A stretch of DNA of 64,000 bases from Melieria omissa. Taxonomy: Eukaryota; Arthropoda; Insecta; Diptera; Ulidiidae. Shown one piece after another: positions 21,814 through 33,565 of the stretch. The position numbers and the translations under genes were made by a program. Each line of letters begins with the position of its first letter. Within the stretch, counting starts at the first letter, position 1. The DNA is taken from contig OZ020267.1 in NCBI GenBank assembly GCA_963971225.1, positions 146,599,427 to 146,663,426 of the forward strand. Direction: 5' to 3'. Under the pieces are notes generated by a model, which was not told where the DNA came from, did no database searches, and saw only the letters and a program-made list of their open reading frames with translations.

Positions 21814-23693
21814 CCCTGTCGCTATTTTGTTGCCATATGGCAACATGTTACTTTGTGAACGTCTGAACCCTCTATGACTTCACGAAAAAAATTTTTTGTT
21901 GATCCTTGAAATAGTTTGAAGTGTGAGGAATAATACAAAATTAATAAACTGCATATTTAAATTTAAGAAAGATAAGTATACACGTTTTTTAATGTTATAT
22001 CTCTACATAGTAAAGAAAGAAGAAGCAGAAAGAAATTACAGCAATTTTTAATTTAACTTTTTGCTTCAATTCAGATACATTTTTTAAATAATTTTAGCTC
22101 AAGTAGATGGAGAAATATTTGATTTTAAGTTACCCGTGAACAATTGTGTGTTTAAGTAATTACACTGCACAACACAAAAAAACATAACAAGGTTCTGACA
22201 ACGGATTTTGGTAAAGGGGACCAAAAACAAACATACGTGTGTCGGCGTTTTGAAAGTTTACGTCTGAATTTTTTTTAGGGGGGGTCAAAGTTTGCCCCTT
22301 TTTGCACATTCTTATAGTGAATCAGCATACGAAAACCATGTAACCTTACATATTAGGTATATGATGGGTTCAGCAATTTGATGTAAAATACTGGGAAGAA
22401 TATTTTTGTGGAGCATTTTAACCCTATAGCTACTATTTTTATGGGTCAATTTGACCCCTTTTTTATAAAATGCCAAAAATGTCCTGTAAATCAGGACTTT
22501 TGATGGAAAAAGTGTACCACGAAAATATTCGCCATCAAATTCTACTATAGGTCTCTGAATACATCAAAGCTCAGAAATTAACTTCAACGCAAGAATTAAG
22601 CCAAAACTGAAAATGTGTGTAAGTGTTAATTTCGTATTTATTCAAAATTTGTACTAAAATCTCCTACAAAACTTGAGTTTTGAGGGTTAGTGTGTATGGG
22701 AAAATGTTGAACGCAAAATTTCACTGTTGCTGTTGTTTTATGGTAAAATTTTTAAAAACAGGGTTCGATAACAGTTAAAAATATTAGTATGGGAATTTGT
22801 TGCTGTAACCACAGAGAAGACATATTCGATAAATTTAAAATTTTGATTTTCTCCAGTAAAAAATTATAGAGTCCGACCGATACCAAATTTTTTGGCCGAT
22901 GCCGATGCCGATTAATCGGCATCGGCCAATTATCAGCCGATGCCGATTAATCGGTCAAAAGGCCGAAAATCGGCCGATGCCGATGCCGATGCCGATTCCA
23001 TAGAAAAAAAAACACGAATGAATTCAATCAAAAACACAGCTTATTTTATAAAACAACAAAAGGAACTATTACATATATAGTGCATTTCATCACATTTATC
23101 ACAAATTAACAAACGAAAACGAGAAAATAAACAACTAAAAACTAACTAAAATTACAAGAAAATTCAGAATTCAAAATTAATATCTCATGAAAATTGCTCA
23201 TTCTATTTGGCACAAGCAATTAACAAAAGACCCAATAGCCAATATAGCTGAACAAGGTGTTGATGTAGCAAAAATAGATTAAAAATATCTGAAAAATATT
23301 GTCCCCTTAAGTATTTGTCATAAAATCCAAACAAATCTAAGGAGAAACCCCCTAAACAGGCAACACTGGTTTGTAACGTATAATAAAAATGTAATAAATA
23401 TACAAAGCGAGATATGAAAAAGGAAGACAGTGCGATTCAGCTGCAAATAAAATCGTATTAAAAAAATCGAAAATCGTAAAATCGACCAAAAAAACCGATG
23501 TGGCATCGGCCAAAAACAGCCGATGTGGCATCGGCCAAAAAAGGCCGAAGCCGATGCCGATGCCGATTCTTTTTTTTTTGGCCGATGCCGATACTAGCCG
23601 ATGCCGATACCAATTTTATTGGCCGATACTAGCCGATGCCGATGCCGATGCCGATTAATCGGTCGGACTCTAAAAAATTATGTAGCGAAAGGG
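21814..23693. mobile_element. TTAA (piggyBac-like) element carrying a hAT insertion
   Basis: TTAA is present at 21810-21813 and 23694-23697. Inward terminal sequences are CCCTGTCGCTAT on the left and CCCTTTCGCTAC on the right. A second left-end-like block, TTAACCCTATAGCTAC, lies internally near 22419, so two related elements may be overlapped. Without the hAT element it is about 1.07 kb. A palindrome TTGCCATATGGCAA lies near the left end. No transposase frame was found. Confidence 0.65.
22867..23672. mobile_element. Non-autonomous hAT element with GCCGAT repeats (806 bp)
   Basis: Termini are TAGAGTCCGACCGAT and its inverse (ATCGGTCGGACTCTA), flanked by perfect 8-bp duplications AAAAATTA at 22859-22866 and 23673-23680. 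Both subterminal regions are dense arrays of GCCGAT with ATCGGC in the other orientation. The AT-rich core has no transposase coding. The 8-bp duplication and TAGAG ends place it with hAT. Confidence 0.9.
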
Positions 23694-23697
23694 TTAA

Positions 23698-26046
23698 ATT
23701 TTCACATCACTCATACGCCCAGTTGGACAGCGCAAATCCGTCTCATTTGAGGCGTTCTCAGTCCATTTGCCGAGGCTTTTACTTCTTAACGTTGCTCATA
23801 CGCACCGTATGGCACTCGAAAAGCAGCACAAAGCCAATGAAAATATGAATACTTCCTCAATTTGTTCTTTCATTTTAAAATCGATATTACTTATACGCCC
23901 CGTATGCCAGACAGTTGTGAAGATAAATGAAATATCAGAATGTTTGAAGACAGGGCACTGCACTGACACACACATATGCGTCGAATTGTAGCCAAAGATG
24001 CGCTTTCCTGCATAGATACCAAATATGCGTCTGCACTGTACACATACACACAAATATTCATATAAAAAAGCTTTACTAAAATGATGAGATTTGTAACCAA
24101 CTGGTTTGAGTTCTCTAAAACCCAACCTGAAAATACAACAAAATGCAGCAACACCCAACAAAACAAAGCAACCAAATGTTGGAGGAATTCAGAGCGAGCG
24201 ACATTTTCCGCTCGCCTAAGCGAAATAAAACTTGTAAATATTGTGTGCACTTTAGTTGTTATTGCAAATGCTGTTGTTGTTTTTGTTGTTGTTATTGTTA
24301 TTTTTGTTGTTTTTGTTATGATATAGCAGTGCTGAAATGGAGCTAATGTTTGCCGCAACATGTGTACTCGTGTCTGTGCTCGTACGTGCGCAAATGCATG
24401 TATGTTTGTATGTGTGTTAATAATATATACGCTGTATGTATGTATGTGTGTGTGTGTGTATGTGTTGGCTTGTCGTTGACTTGTAAATACAATTTGCCAT
24501 TTTTCGCTGCAGCGCATGCGAGCAGAAAAAAGCGAAAAAGCAAAAACTGCACGTCCAACAATGGAGACGAATTGAAGAAGGCCCACAGCCCACGGCTGAC
24601 TCGTTGACTGACTGAATGAGCTGAACAGCTGTGCGAAAAAGAAAGCACTTACGCGATTTTGCTTTTTCAAGTGGCTGCGGCAAAGTGAAAACAAACAACA
24701 AAAAAAACGCCAAAGCGAAACAAATGGCAAGAAACGGCGACTGAATTCAATTTGTGTCACCCACGAAACATTTCCGTTCGCTGCGCTCTTATAACAGCAA
24801 CAATAAGCACAACAACAAAGCGACAGCAAAATACAACAACAACATTAAAATGAGCACACATCCAGGCACAAAAACCATTCGGCTTAATACATTGAAAACA
24901 CGAAAAAGAGTAGCAAAAAAAATATTCACGTAAAATTTGTTAAAGCAAAAACTTGCTTTCGATCGAAGTGGAATTTAATTCAATTGAAACTCATTGCATT
25001 TCAACGTCATGTGCACTTTTCTTGTTCCTTTTAAGCTTTTGTGTGTGGTAATCTAATGTAACTCTTTCAGGATTTCTTCTTCTTTTTTGGTAATTTTGAT
25101 CTTCAGCCTTGAAAGAAAACAATTCAATTAGTGGAAATTGCATTGTCGCTGCACCAAAAAAAGAACCAAAACGACGCCAACGCTGTCACTGACAGCTGCC
25201 ACCAACAGCCGCCAGTACACACACACACTCACACACACGTTCACATATGCACACAAGCACACAATGCATGACAGCAGCAACAAATTACAGTCAAGTAAAA
25301 GGCGGCACCGCAAGACATCGCAGATCATTGCGGAGAGCGGTGGCAAGGACGCCACGCCACGCTTATCTGGTTGCAGCGTTGCTCGCTCGTCAGCCAACTA
25401 TCCGTGAAAGTTGCAGTTAACGTTGGCGCGCAGCATTTTGCATACATAAAAGTATTTTTAGTTGTTTGGGAATTTGCAAAATTTCTGGCTTGCGGCGTTT
25501 TTCACGCGCTGACTGGCAGCACTTGCGGCATTTTTGGCATCGCTGCTGCCAACATTTGTTGTTGCGTAAATTACAACTGCATCGGTTTGACAGTGCGAGC
25601 GCATTTTGTTGCCAACAAAATGCAAATATACGAAAATTGGTTTATGCTTCTGACGAGGGCGGCAAAGTTTCTGGTATTTAATTACGTTAAAAGTACAAAA
25701 AATTTTTTGAACTGTAACTTTTTTCTCAAATAAAATCATTTAAAACACTTTGTTCAGTCAAAGTTGCATTGGAGAATTCAAAAATATTAGCAAGTAACTT
25801 TTAGAGATTTGTGACAATGTTAGAAATGTTTGAGAAAATCATGCAAAACAAAAACAACAAAGAAGTTTATACTTAAGACTTTTTTTCAATTGGAAAACTT
25901 GAGCAACTTTTACAATGAGTGCAACATCGCCAACAATAACAACAATAACAGACAATGTTGCAAAGAGAACAAAAAAGTTTTTATGTTGAACAGATTGCAA
26001 CATTTTTTAAGGTCTCATGTTGAAAATTTCAACAGTAAATCTTTGA
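23698..26046. other. Non-coding, with a cluster of CATACG motifs
   Basis: Three CATACG-type motifs lie at 23706-23725, 23797-23813 and 23891-23908. Further on are CAACAA/GTTGTT runs, a (TG)n-type run near 24440-24465 and CA-rich sequence near 25215-25260. A minus-strand frame of about 312 codons (23891-24829) is composed of Cys/Phe/Thr-rich low-complexity translation and is not accepted as a gene. Confidence 0.5.
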
Positions 26047-26108
26047 ATACTTTCACCTGACCTCTGAATTGGTTCAGCTGTGTTTGGCAAAAATTCAAAA
26101 TTACAAAT
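26047..26108. repeat. Direct repeat flanking the MITE at 26134 (left copy)
   Basis: It contains CTGACCTCTGAATTGGTTC and TTTGGCAAAAATTCAAAATT, matching the right copy at about 26712-26775 (CTAACCTCTGAATTGGTTC). Each copy is followed, at different distances, by ACAATTCAAAGAC (about 26117 and 26895). The two copies bracket the TTAA element. Confidence 0.7.
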
Positions 26109-26133
26109 TCAAATTACAATTCAAAGACGTTAA

Positions 26134-26700
26134 CCCTTTCGACCCCAAAGTTGACTGAGAGCAAGTTCACCTATTTGTCATCTTAGAGCAAAAGCTACGA
26201 TTGATTTATGGGTTTAATTTAAGTAGGCAACAACAAATTAATATCTTTAAAAGTGAATTCAAAGTAAATTACAAAAATTTTACTGTTATCTCCAAAATAA
26301 TTTTCAAAAATTTGCAGCGATATCAGGGAACGTTTCTGTTCTAATTGAAGTCTACGAATTGGGCGCGTTTGATCAAAACCCTGTTTCTTCAATTATGGTT
26401 AAATAAAATTAAAAAGTGATAATTTTGTATTTTTCCTTTAATATTAAATAATTAAATATTTTTTTTTATTTTTAATTTTAATTTTTTTCTTTTTTAAATT
26501 TTTTTTCTGTAATCGAAAAATATTGATACTAAATTTCTTTAACCCGTTTTAAGCTAAAATTGCTCAAAAGTAAACTAGCTCTAGAATTCTAACAAAGAGG
26601 CGTGGCAACTTCAAATATCGTGTGCACACTTCTTAGGAAAATGATTCATGATTCAAATACCAAAAAGTAATATCGAGACACAGGGTTTTTCTTTCTTTCG
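26134..26700 (+). mobile_element. TTAA element, GACCCC family, copy 1
   Basis: The left end is TTAACCCTTTCGACCCCAAA (TTAA at 26130-26133). The body is colinear with the complete copy at 29602-30190: CTACGATTGATTTATGGGTT, AAACCCTGTTTCTT, AAAGAGGCGTGGC. The right terminus has been lost or scrambled around CGAGACACAGGG near 26675-26690, so the right edge is approximate. Confidence 0.75.
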
Positions 26701-26711
26701 GGGACGAAGTC

Positions 26712-26775
26712 TTGAAGTCTCTCACCTAACCTCTGAATTGGTTCCGCTCTATTTGGCAAAAATTCAAAATTCAAA
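26712..26775. repeat. Direct repeat flanking the MITE at 26134 (right copy)
   Basis: This is the right-hand partner of 26047-26108. The two copies differ by a few substitutions and an indel, so the duplication is not recent. Confidence 0.7.
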
Positions 26776-26879
26776 ACGAATGTAATGTGCCGAAGTGGAG
26801 CTCCTAAAAGTTTGCCTTTAATGTCCACTAAATGGGCTTCGGTGATTTTTGTTGTGAAATTTGTTGGGTACATTTGGCT

Positions 26880-27917
26880 CTTTAAAATTTGAAGAACAAT
26901 TCAAAGACCTCAAAAAAAACACCGAAGTTTTGTTTAAACCAAACTTATATTAAACTTATTAACCAACGCTCAAACCACTGAGCTCCTTTGGCCATGTACC
27001 AGAATATTCCACACATATTAAAAACTCTTTAAAACAACTAAATTGCTGCGCAAACACAGTCAAGCTCGGCTGTTTGCTGTCATTTTACAAATTTATTTTC
27101 ATTTTATGTGCAAATAAATTTCTCATATTATATACGTTTTAAATATTTCATATTTTAATATATTCCTTGTTAAAATTAAATATAAAAATAATCAAAACAA
27201 CAGCCACACGCCACAAAACCAGCCACACACATTTGTAATTCATGCACCTCGCATTTATTTAGTGCACACAAGCAAAATGTTGAAACTACACGTCGTACGG
27301 GGCGGAACGTGGCGGGTGTGGAAAATATGTCTGCATTAATTATGAAACTGTCACTTCAATGCTGCCGCTGCTGCTGCTGTTGCTGTTGCAGGTTGCACGT
27401 GGCACATGTTGAAATGTGTGTGACTCAAAATGACGCTACGCTGAAATGGCAAAATGATTTACGCATGAATGCACGCAAAAAGCGTCAGTGGCGACAGTTT
27501 TTCAGTTTCTCATTAATATTTTTTCAAGCATATTGTTGGCCTATTTTCATACGAGCCGCACACGTGTTTGTACATATTTACTGTCATGTGTGATGTTGTG
27601 TAATTTTTTAAATTTATGCTTGAAAAAATATGCAATGCGATTTCATTTTTTTAATTAAAGTAAAATGACTCATAAATGAAGCGAAAATCAATGCGCAGTA
27701 ATTGTGCGCCCAAGGACAATGGACACAAATAAGACAAGATTTAAGTCGGAAATTAAAAGAACATGAATTTGTTGTGATTAACTTTAGTGATAAGCAATGC
27801 CCGACAGTTGATTTTTTGTGTTGTCGATGATGATATGAAGTGTTCTACAACTCGTCATAAGCGGTAGAAAGGTTAAGGTGCTCTCACATTGTCAGCATTG
27901 CAGATGCGTTTGAAAGC
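26880..27917. other. Non-coding, no gene seen
   Basis: AT-rich sequence with a CTGCTG run near 27360 and no defensible exon. The frame at 27309-27593 is Cys-rich low complexity. Confidence 0.5.
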
Positions 27918-27959
27918 AAAAGTCGGCTCACTCAAACGTTTGAGTGAACCCGACTTTTA
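27918..27959. repeat. Near-perfect 42-bp palindrome
   Basis: Left arm AAAAGTCGGCTCACTCAAACG pairs with the following CGTTTGAGTGAACCCGACTTT with one bulge and one mismatch, with no loop (centre AAACGTTT). It abuts the right terminus of the inverted TTAA element copy 2, so it may have arisen by rearrangement of that end. Confidence 0.8.
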
Positions 27960-28456
27960 AACTGTGTCTCGATATTACTTTTTGGTATTTAAATCATGAA
28001 ACATTTTTACTTAAAAGTGTGCACTCGACATTTGAATTCGCCTCGCCTCTTTATTAGAGTTCTACAGCTAATTTACTTTTGAACAATGTTAGCTTAAAAC
28101 GGGTTAAATAAATTTTGTATCAATATTTTGTAATTACAGAAAAATTATTTAATATTTATGGATAAATACAAAATTATCACTTTTTGACTTTATTTATCCA
28201 TTATTGAAGAAACAGGATTTTGATCAAACGCGCCCAATTCTTAGACTTCAATTAGAACACAAACTTTCCCTGATATCGCTGCAAATTAGTGGAAATTATT
28301 TTGGGCATAACAGTAAAATTGTTGTAATTTGCTGTGAATTCACTTCTACAAATATTAATTTGTTGGTGCCTACTACAATTAAACCCATAAATCAATCGTA
28401 GCTTTAAGATGACAAATAGGTGAAGTTGCTCTCAGGCAACTTTGGGGTCAAAAGAG
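27955..28456 (-). mobile_element. TTAA element, GACCCC family, copy 2
   Basis: This is an inverted copy: the strand read backwards from TTAA (28457-28460) gives CTCTTTTGACCCCAAAGTTG and the same body as copies 1 and 3. The other end stops near ACTGTGTCTCGATATT without the terminal repeat, beside the palindrome at 27918-27959. Confidence 0.75.
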
Positions 28457-28460
28457 TTAA

Positions 28461-29597
28461 AGAGCCTCTGGAAAAGAAGTTTTAAGTTGTTGCCAAGCAT
28501 TGGAGAAGATCTCGTTCAGTTGAAGCTGAGAGCTCACAAGTTACTCCCACGATTTTCAATTTGCCCAACTGGCATCAACGCAATGTTCACCTGTCATCCC
28601 CTGAGAGTTGATCTCAAAGAAAAATCAAACACAATAGTCACCAAGTTTAGGTGCCCTTTAGAGGAAAACTTCAAGCACTAGGAAAGTGTCAAATATTTAA
28701 GCAACATTAACCCGAATGTGCCGGAATATTTTTCTTTCGAATTTTGCTAAAACCTTTTCAATAGGCAAATTGAAAAAAAAATCTTGAGTTAAATTAAAAT
28801 GCTATCCAACGCTGAACAATTCGTAGTGACACAGTTTTACAACACTCAACCTAAGCATTGCGCTTTTACTGTGTACACTGTCATCCACACAAACAGCTGA
28901 CTATGCATTAAAAATTCATTTAATCCCACTGCAAACCGTGTTCGCGCCTGTGTTGCAACAGCGGCCAACATAAAAGTGCAACTGCCACAGCGAACGACTG
29001 CAACAAGGCACCAAACGTTCACACAGCGACAACAGAAGTCGAAAATTGCAACAGTCGACAGGTCGCTGAAAGCAATGTCATTTAATTGGGCAACAACAAA
29101 AATGTCCATGGCGAAGAAAAAGTGCAAAGAAGGCAAAAAATTATATAAATGGAACTCAAAGGGAGCAAAAGTAGCAGAATCAAAGTGTGGCAATTGGAAT
29201 AGGCGAAATGCATTGTCAACTTTTTTGTTAAGTACAAACTATGGTAAAGGCAGAGCTTTAAACAAACCATTTTTAATAAGGAAAACACGAGCCAACGATT
29301 TTCCACAGTGTACTTGTATGAACTGTATTTTAATAAAATATTTTCGAAAGTAGTGAATTATAAACTAATACTTAACTCTTTGTTGTAGATTTTACTCATG
29401 AATTATTAAATTCCAATTTATTTGATTTAGTTTTCTGTTTGACAGTAGTAACAACAACAATAACAACATTCAATAAAAAAAATCACTATATCTATGGTAA
29501 TTACTTAACACTAGATACCTAAGCAATCAAAATCACTCCACTGAGGTTTTTTTATAATATTGTTTCCATCTCTTTTTGAAAGGAAGTTTTCCATATC
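28461..29597. other. Non-coding, no gene seen
   Basis: No transposon end or domain was recognised. The frames at 28442-28681 and 28976-29353 are open but show no homology I can name. Confidence 0.5.
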
Positions 29598-29601
29598 TTA
29601 A

Positions 29602-30190
29602 ACTTTTCGACCCCAAAGTTGCCTGAGAGCAACTTCACCTTATAGATAAAACTACGATTGATTTATGGGTTTTATTTAAGTAGGCACAGACAAATTAATA
29701 TTTTTAGAAGTGAATTCGAAGCAAATTACAAAAATTTCACTGTTATCTCCAAAACTATTTTCAATAATTTACAATAATTTCAGGGAAAGTTTGTGCTCAA
29801 ATTGAAGACTACGAATTGCGTGCGTTTAATTAAAACCCTGTTTCTTTAATAATGGTTAAATAAAATCCAAAAAAGATAATTTTGAATTTTCCCATAAATA
29901 GTAATTGTTTTTTCTGTAATTAAAAAAAATTGATATAAAATTTATTTACTTAAAATCAAAAACTGATAATTTTGTATTTTTTCATAAATATTAATTAATT
30001 TTTCTGTAATTAAAAAATATTGATACAAAATTTATTTAACCCATTTTAAGCTAAAAATGTTCCAAAGTAAACTAGCTCCAGAACTCTAACAAAGAGGCGT
30101 GGCGTGGCACACTTCTTAGGCAAGTTTTTCATTATTTTGAATACCAAAAACTAATATCCAAACACAGAGTAAAATGAGGGGTCGAAAGGG
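29602..30190 (+). mobile_element. TTAA element, GACCCC family, copy 3 (complete)
   Basis: This is the only copy with both ends: TTAA at 29598-29601 then CTTTTCGACCCC, and GGGGTCGAAAGGG then TTAA at 30191-30194. At about 590 bp with no coding capacity it is a MITE, piggyBac-like by its TTAA target and CCC-type ends. An internal AT-rich segment (TTTTCTGTAATTAAAAAA) is tandemly repeated near 29912 and 30002. Confidence 0.82.
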
Positions 30191-30195
30191 TTAAC

Positions 30196-31060
30196 TGGAC
30201 ATAACAACACGTTGCTGGGTTACTGCCTGCGGAAAAAGTTCTCTCCATGTGATGAGTGGGCGTACTCTACTTGGTCCTTCCACGGGAAGCATAAGGTCCC
30301 TCTTCGCTTTGGACCAACTAACGCGCCAAACATTCGTTTCGCCGAAACTACATGATCCATACGGAAGACATGACCAAGTCAGCGTAGCCATTGGATGTTG
30401 GTTCGCTGTGATACGTCCATTTCTTGAATACCTCATACAACTCATTGTTGGTTCGTGTTCGATAGTCGTCGCCAATACAAACAAGCCAAAGATTTTGCAA
30501 AGTACCTTCCCCGAACACCTCGAGGACCGCTATGTCGTTCCTCAACAGTGTCCATGACTCCCTGGCATAAAGAAGCACGGGCCGAATGAGCATCCAGTAG
30601 AGTGCAAGTTTTGTCGGTCGAGAGGGGCCTGTGCGTAGTGGCACCTATTGATAAAAGTAATCCTTTGCTTTATGTCCAGGCTGACATCATGGTAGATGAG
30701 TTCCTTGACAACTTTAAATGTATTCCTGCCAGCATCGACGTGAGACTCTGTCAGCTGCGAGTCCCTGCGTGTAGACAGTAAATGCCTCATTTCTGGCAGA
30801 ATCTCTTGTGAGCAATGACAGCTTGTTATGACGTAGGCATGGAGTCAGTCTGGATTCTTTTTGTGGCATTATAATGTACTCAGGCTTTGTGCAGAATGCT
30901 CTTCATGGCGAAATAAAAGGGGAGGCATCACCTTATCTGAACCCCCGAACGGTATTGAATGAGTCAGAAAGGTCACATTCCACTTTGACGAAATTGCAGT
31001 TACTGCTCAACGTCGCTCTGCCAAGTCTTATGAGCTTTGCAGAATGTAAAAAAAAAATTG
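30196..31060 (-). pseudogene. Reverse transcriptase C-terminal fragment of a non-LTR retrotransposon
   Basis: Frames on the minus strand, broken by stops and shifts, read in order: FVKVECDLSDSFNTVRGF (about 30960), SLDIKQRITFINRCHYA (about 30670), TKLALYWMLIRPVLLYARESWTL (about 30590) and VGDDYRTRTNNELYEV, then GHVFRM (30370). This order matches the thumb and C-terminal region of RTE-like insect LINEs. The catalytic YADD part between the first two blocks is missing, consistent with an internal deletion. The 3' edge abuts the TTAA of the neighbouring MITE. Confidence 0.75.
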
Positions 31061-33154
31061 CAAATATTTTTCCAATTTTACCTAAAGTTAGTCAAAACCA
31101 TATTTTGGATTTTAGGTATATTAAAAGTACGAAATCCGCTTTCTTTCAAAACTTACCATTTTCAAATATGTAGCATTCAAGAAATAAGTACTCTTTTCGG
31201 TTTCAAACTCTTGCATTTAGTACTTTTATTTCAAAATGCTTTTAAGACTTTAAACTTAACTTAAACTTAAAAGGACCAAAAGAAAAAGGTACCAAATTTT
31301 GTTAATAAAACAACGAAAAAATAAATAATGAATTAATTAAAAACCAAGAGACCACAGTGGCTTTGTAAAATTTAAGTAACCTATAAAAGACACTCTGACC
31401 ACATTCATTTGTTTCGTCCTACTCATGAAATACCTGTGCCTAGTACTTCTTTAGTGAAATTAGAAATTAAAATATGACTATGCATTCTCCACTGCTGCAA
31501 CAATTTCCAATACCTTCTTCGTTACAATTTTTCCACAACCTTAAACTGCAGTTCTATTTCCTTTACCACATCATAAACTTCCCACTCGTCAGAGCAATTA
31601 CACTTAAATCGCTCCACCTTGCTGCGTGACCAGCAAGAAACGCCAACTGCAAGGCCACCTAACCGACTGTCTGGCACTCTTGTGCACTTTTCCTTATCTC
31701 AACAACGCTGTACTTCATTCCAGAGTCCGGCACAGCAACAAATCTGCATTGCTTGGTCGACCTGGTCACGTTCCCGCAGATTGTGCAACTGCAACTGCTG
31801 CGCTGACTCGTTATTACTCGATTAAGCGGCACATCATGGACGCCCGCCGAGCGACTGCATGCGGCGAACCAGCCACGGACACTGCCAACCATCGCACACA
31901 CACAAGTGCAACGTAAACAAAGGCAACCCGGAGCGGCACCTGCCCGTTTAAGTGGTAAACTTACTCAAGTTTGCTTGGCCTCGCCGCGCCAAGTAATCTT
32001 GGTGCAATAATGCTGTCTGCTGCTGCAAGAAAACACCCAACTGCACAATTGATTAATGGCTTAAATTTTCTTCACGGCTATGCGTCGTTCGTGTTTGGTG
32101 TCGTTTTACCAAATTTAAAGAAAACACTTTATGGTATTTTTTTATGTTTAATTTAGAGTAATGGCTGTATTAGCAACGTGACATTAGTGCCAGTGGAAGT
32201 TGAGTGGTGTCGCGTGCTTGATTGACAGCCATTCGTTATGTTTTATGTGACTTGAAAGGTTGTTCATACGCACGCGTGGCCAATTTATTTAATGTTACTT
32301 ATACGTGCCATAAAAAAGCTGCTCTAGAAATTTTCCATTTTCCCCCAACCAACGGTCAATGCTCTCGCTTTGGTGGCCGTCACAACTGTATGGAATGAAA
32401 TACTTTGCCGGCAAGCGCCCAGTTCCGGTTTCAATAAAACGCAACCGATGCCAACAGCAGCAGCAGCAGCACATAAACAACAACGACAGTAGCAACAACT
32501 ACGACTACGACTACAACAGAAAAAGCATCGTTGAAAGTGCTGGGAGTGGCACATCAGCGACGGCAGCTGACATGGCAGCAGTGGCGCGCGCTCATAAATT
32601 TGCTGCCTTTAATGGCAGCTGCGCTGCTGATAATGAAGATGAATAGTTGCGAGTTCTTCGAGCGAAAACGAAAATCGATAAACGAGCATATTTTTAAGCG
32701 CTGCCCAGTGGGCGAGGACGCATGTGGGTGTCGCAAATGAGAAGCGCTTTAAAGCGTTTCGCATCGAGTGTGCTTCGCACTCACTTGAATGGCGGCGGTG
32801 TTGAGGGGCGTTGCAAAGTGTTGGACAAACTTTTGATTTGCGAAATTTATCCGCTTCCACTTGAACTACTTAGTTGTAAGCGAAAGTGGCATTTAACAGT
32901 GCTGGCGAATGGCAGATTTCGACTACATAGCAAACATGCACACATGTCCAAATGTATCTAAAGTGCAGGAAAAAAAGACTTTTGTTGAATTAGTGAAAGA
33001 TTGAAGACAAGGACAAGAAATGTTGCACAGAATACTTACACATTGGGGCTGCACATAGGAAAGTGGCTCGGACGCACTGGCTGAGAGAAAGATGTGAGAA
33101 AAGGAAAAATTCTGACAAATACTTACACTCCTGAATGAACTTTTGTAACCACAC
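31061..33154. other. Non-coding, no gene seen
   Basis: Includes a GC-richer stretch at about 31600-31950 with overlapping open frames on both strands, a CAGCAG run near 32455, and a CATACG-type motif at 32265-32280. None of the frames shows a domain or splice context. Confidence 0.5.
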
Positions 33155-33565
33155 CGATGCACAGTGGGGTAATATGTAAGTAAAGTGCCGATTAATTCAA
33201 AAATGAAAAATTAAGATACAACTTTTTTTGGTTCCAGGTTAAGGGGCATAAAATTCTGCATCACTAGGTGAAAGACTTGTTGTAAAATAGTTTATCGTTT
33301 TCGCGCAAAGTACTCTGAAAGTTAACATTTATTTTCAGTTTTTGAGCAAACAGCGATAAACGCGTTTTTTCCTTTACTTCAAAACGATTTAGTTTTGTGA
33401 ATTTCAAAAAATATTTAAAAGTTAATTATGCAACCTTCACATTCAGGTATTTCAGTAATGCAGTGTGTATTTTATTTTGTTAAAAAATTTTGATAAGTAT
33501 TTTATTTGATTTTTTGTTTAAAAGCTTAATAATTGTCCAATTTTTTACCTTTTCATAGACATATA

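Noticed and set aside
23891..24829. 312-codon minus-strand open frame
   Set aside because: Translation is dominated by Cys, Phe, Thr and His from microsatellite-like DNA, with overlapping open frames on the other strand and no domain.
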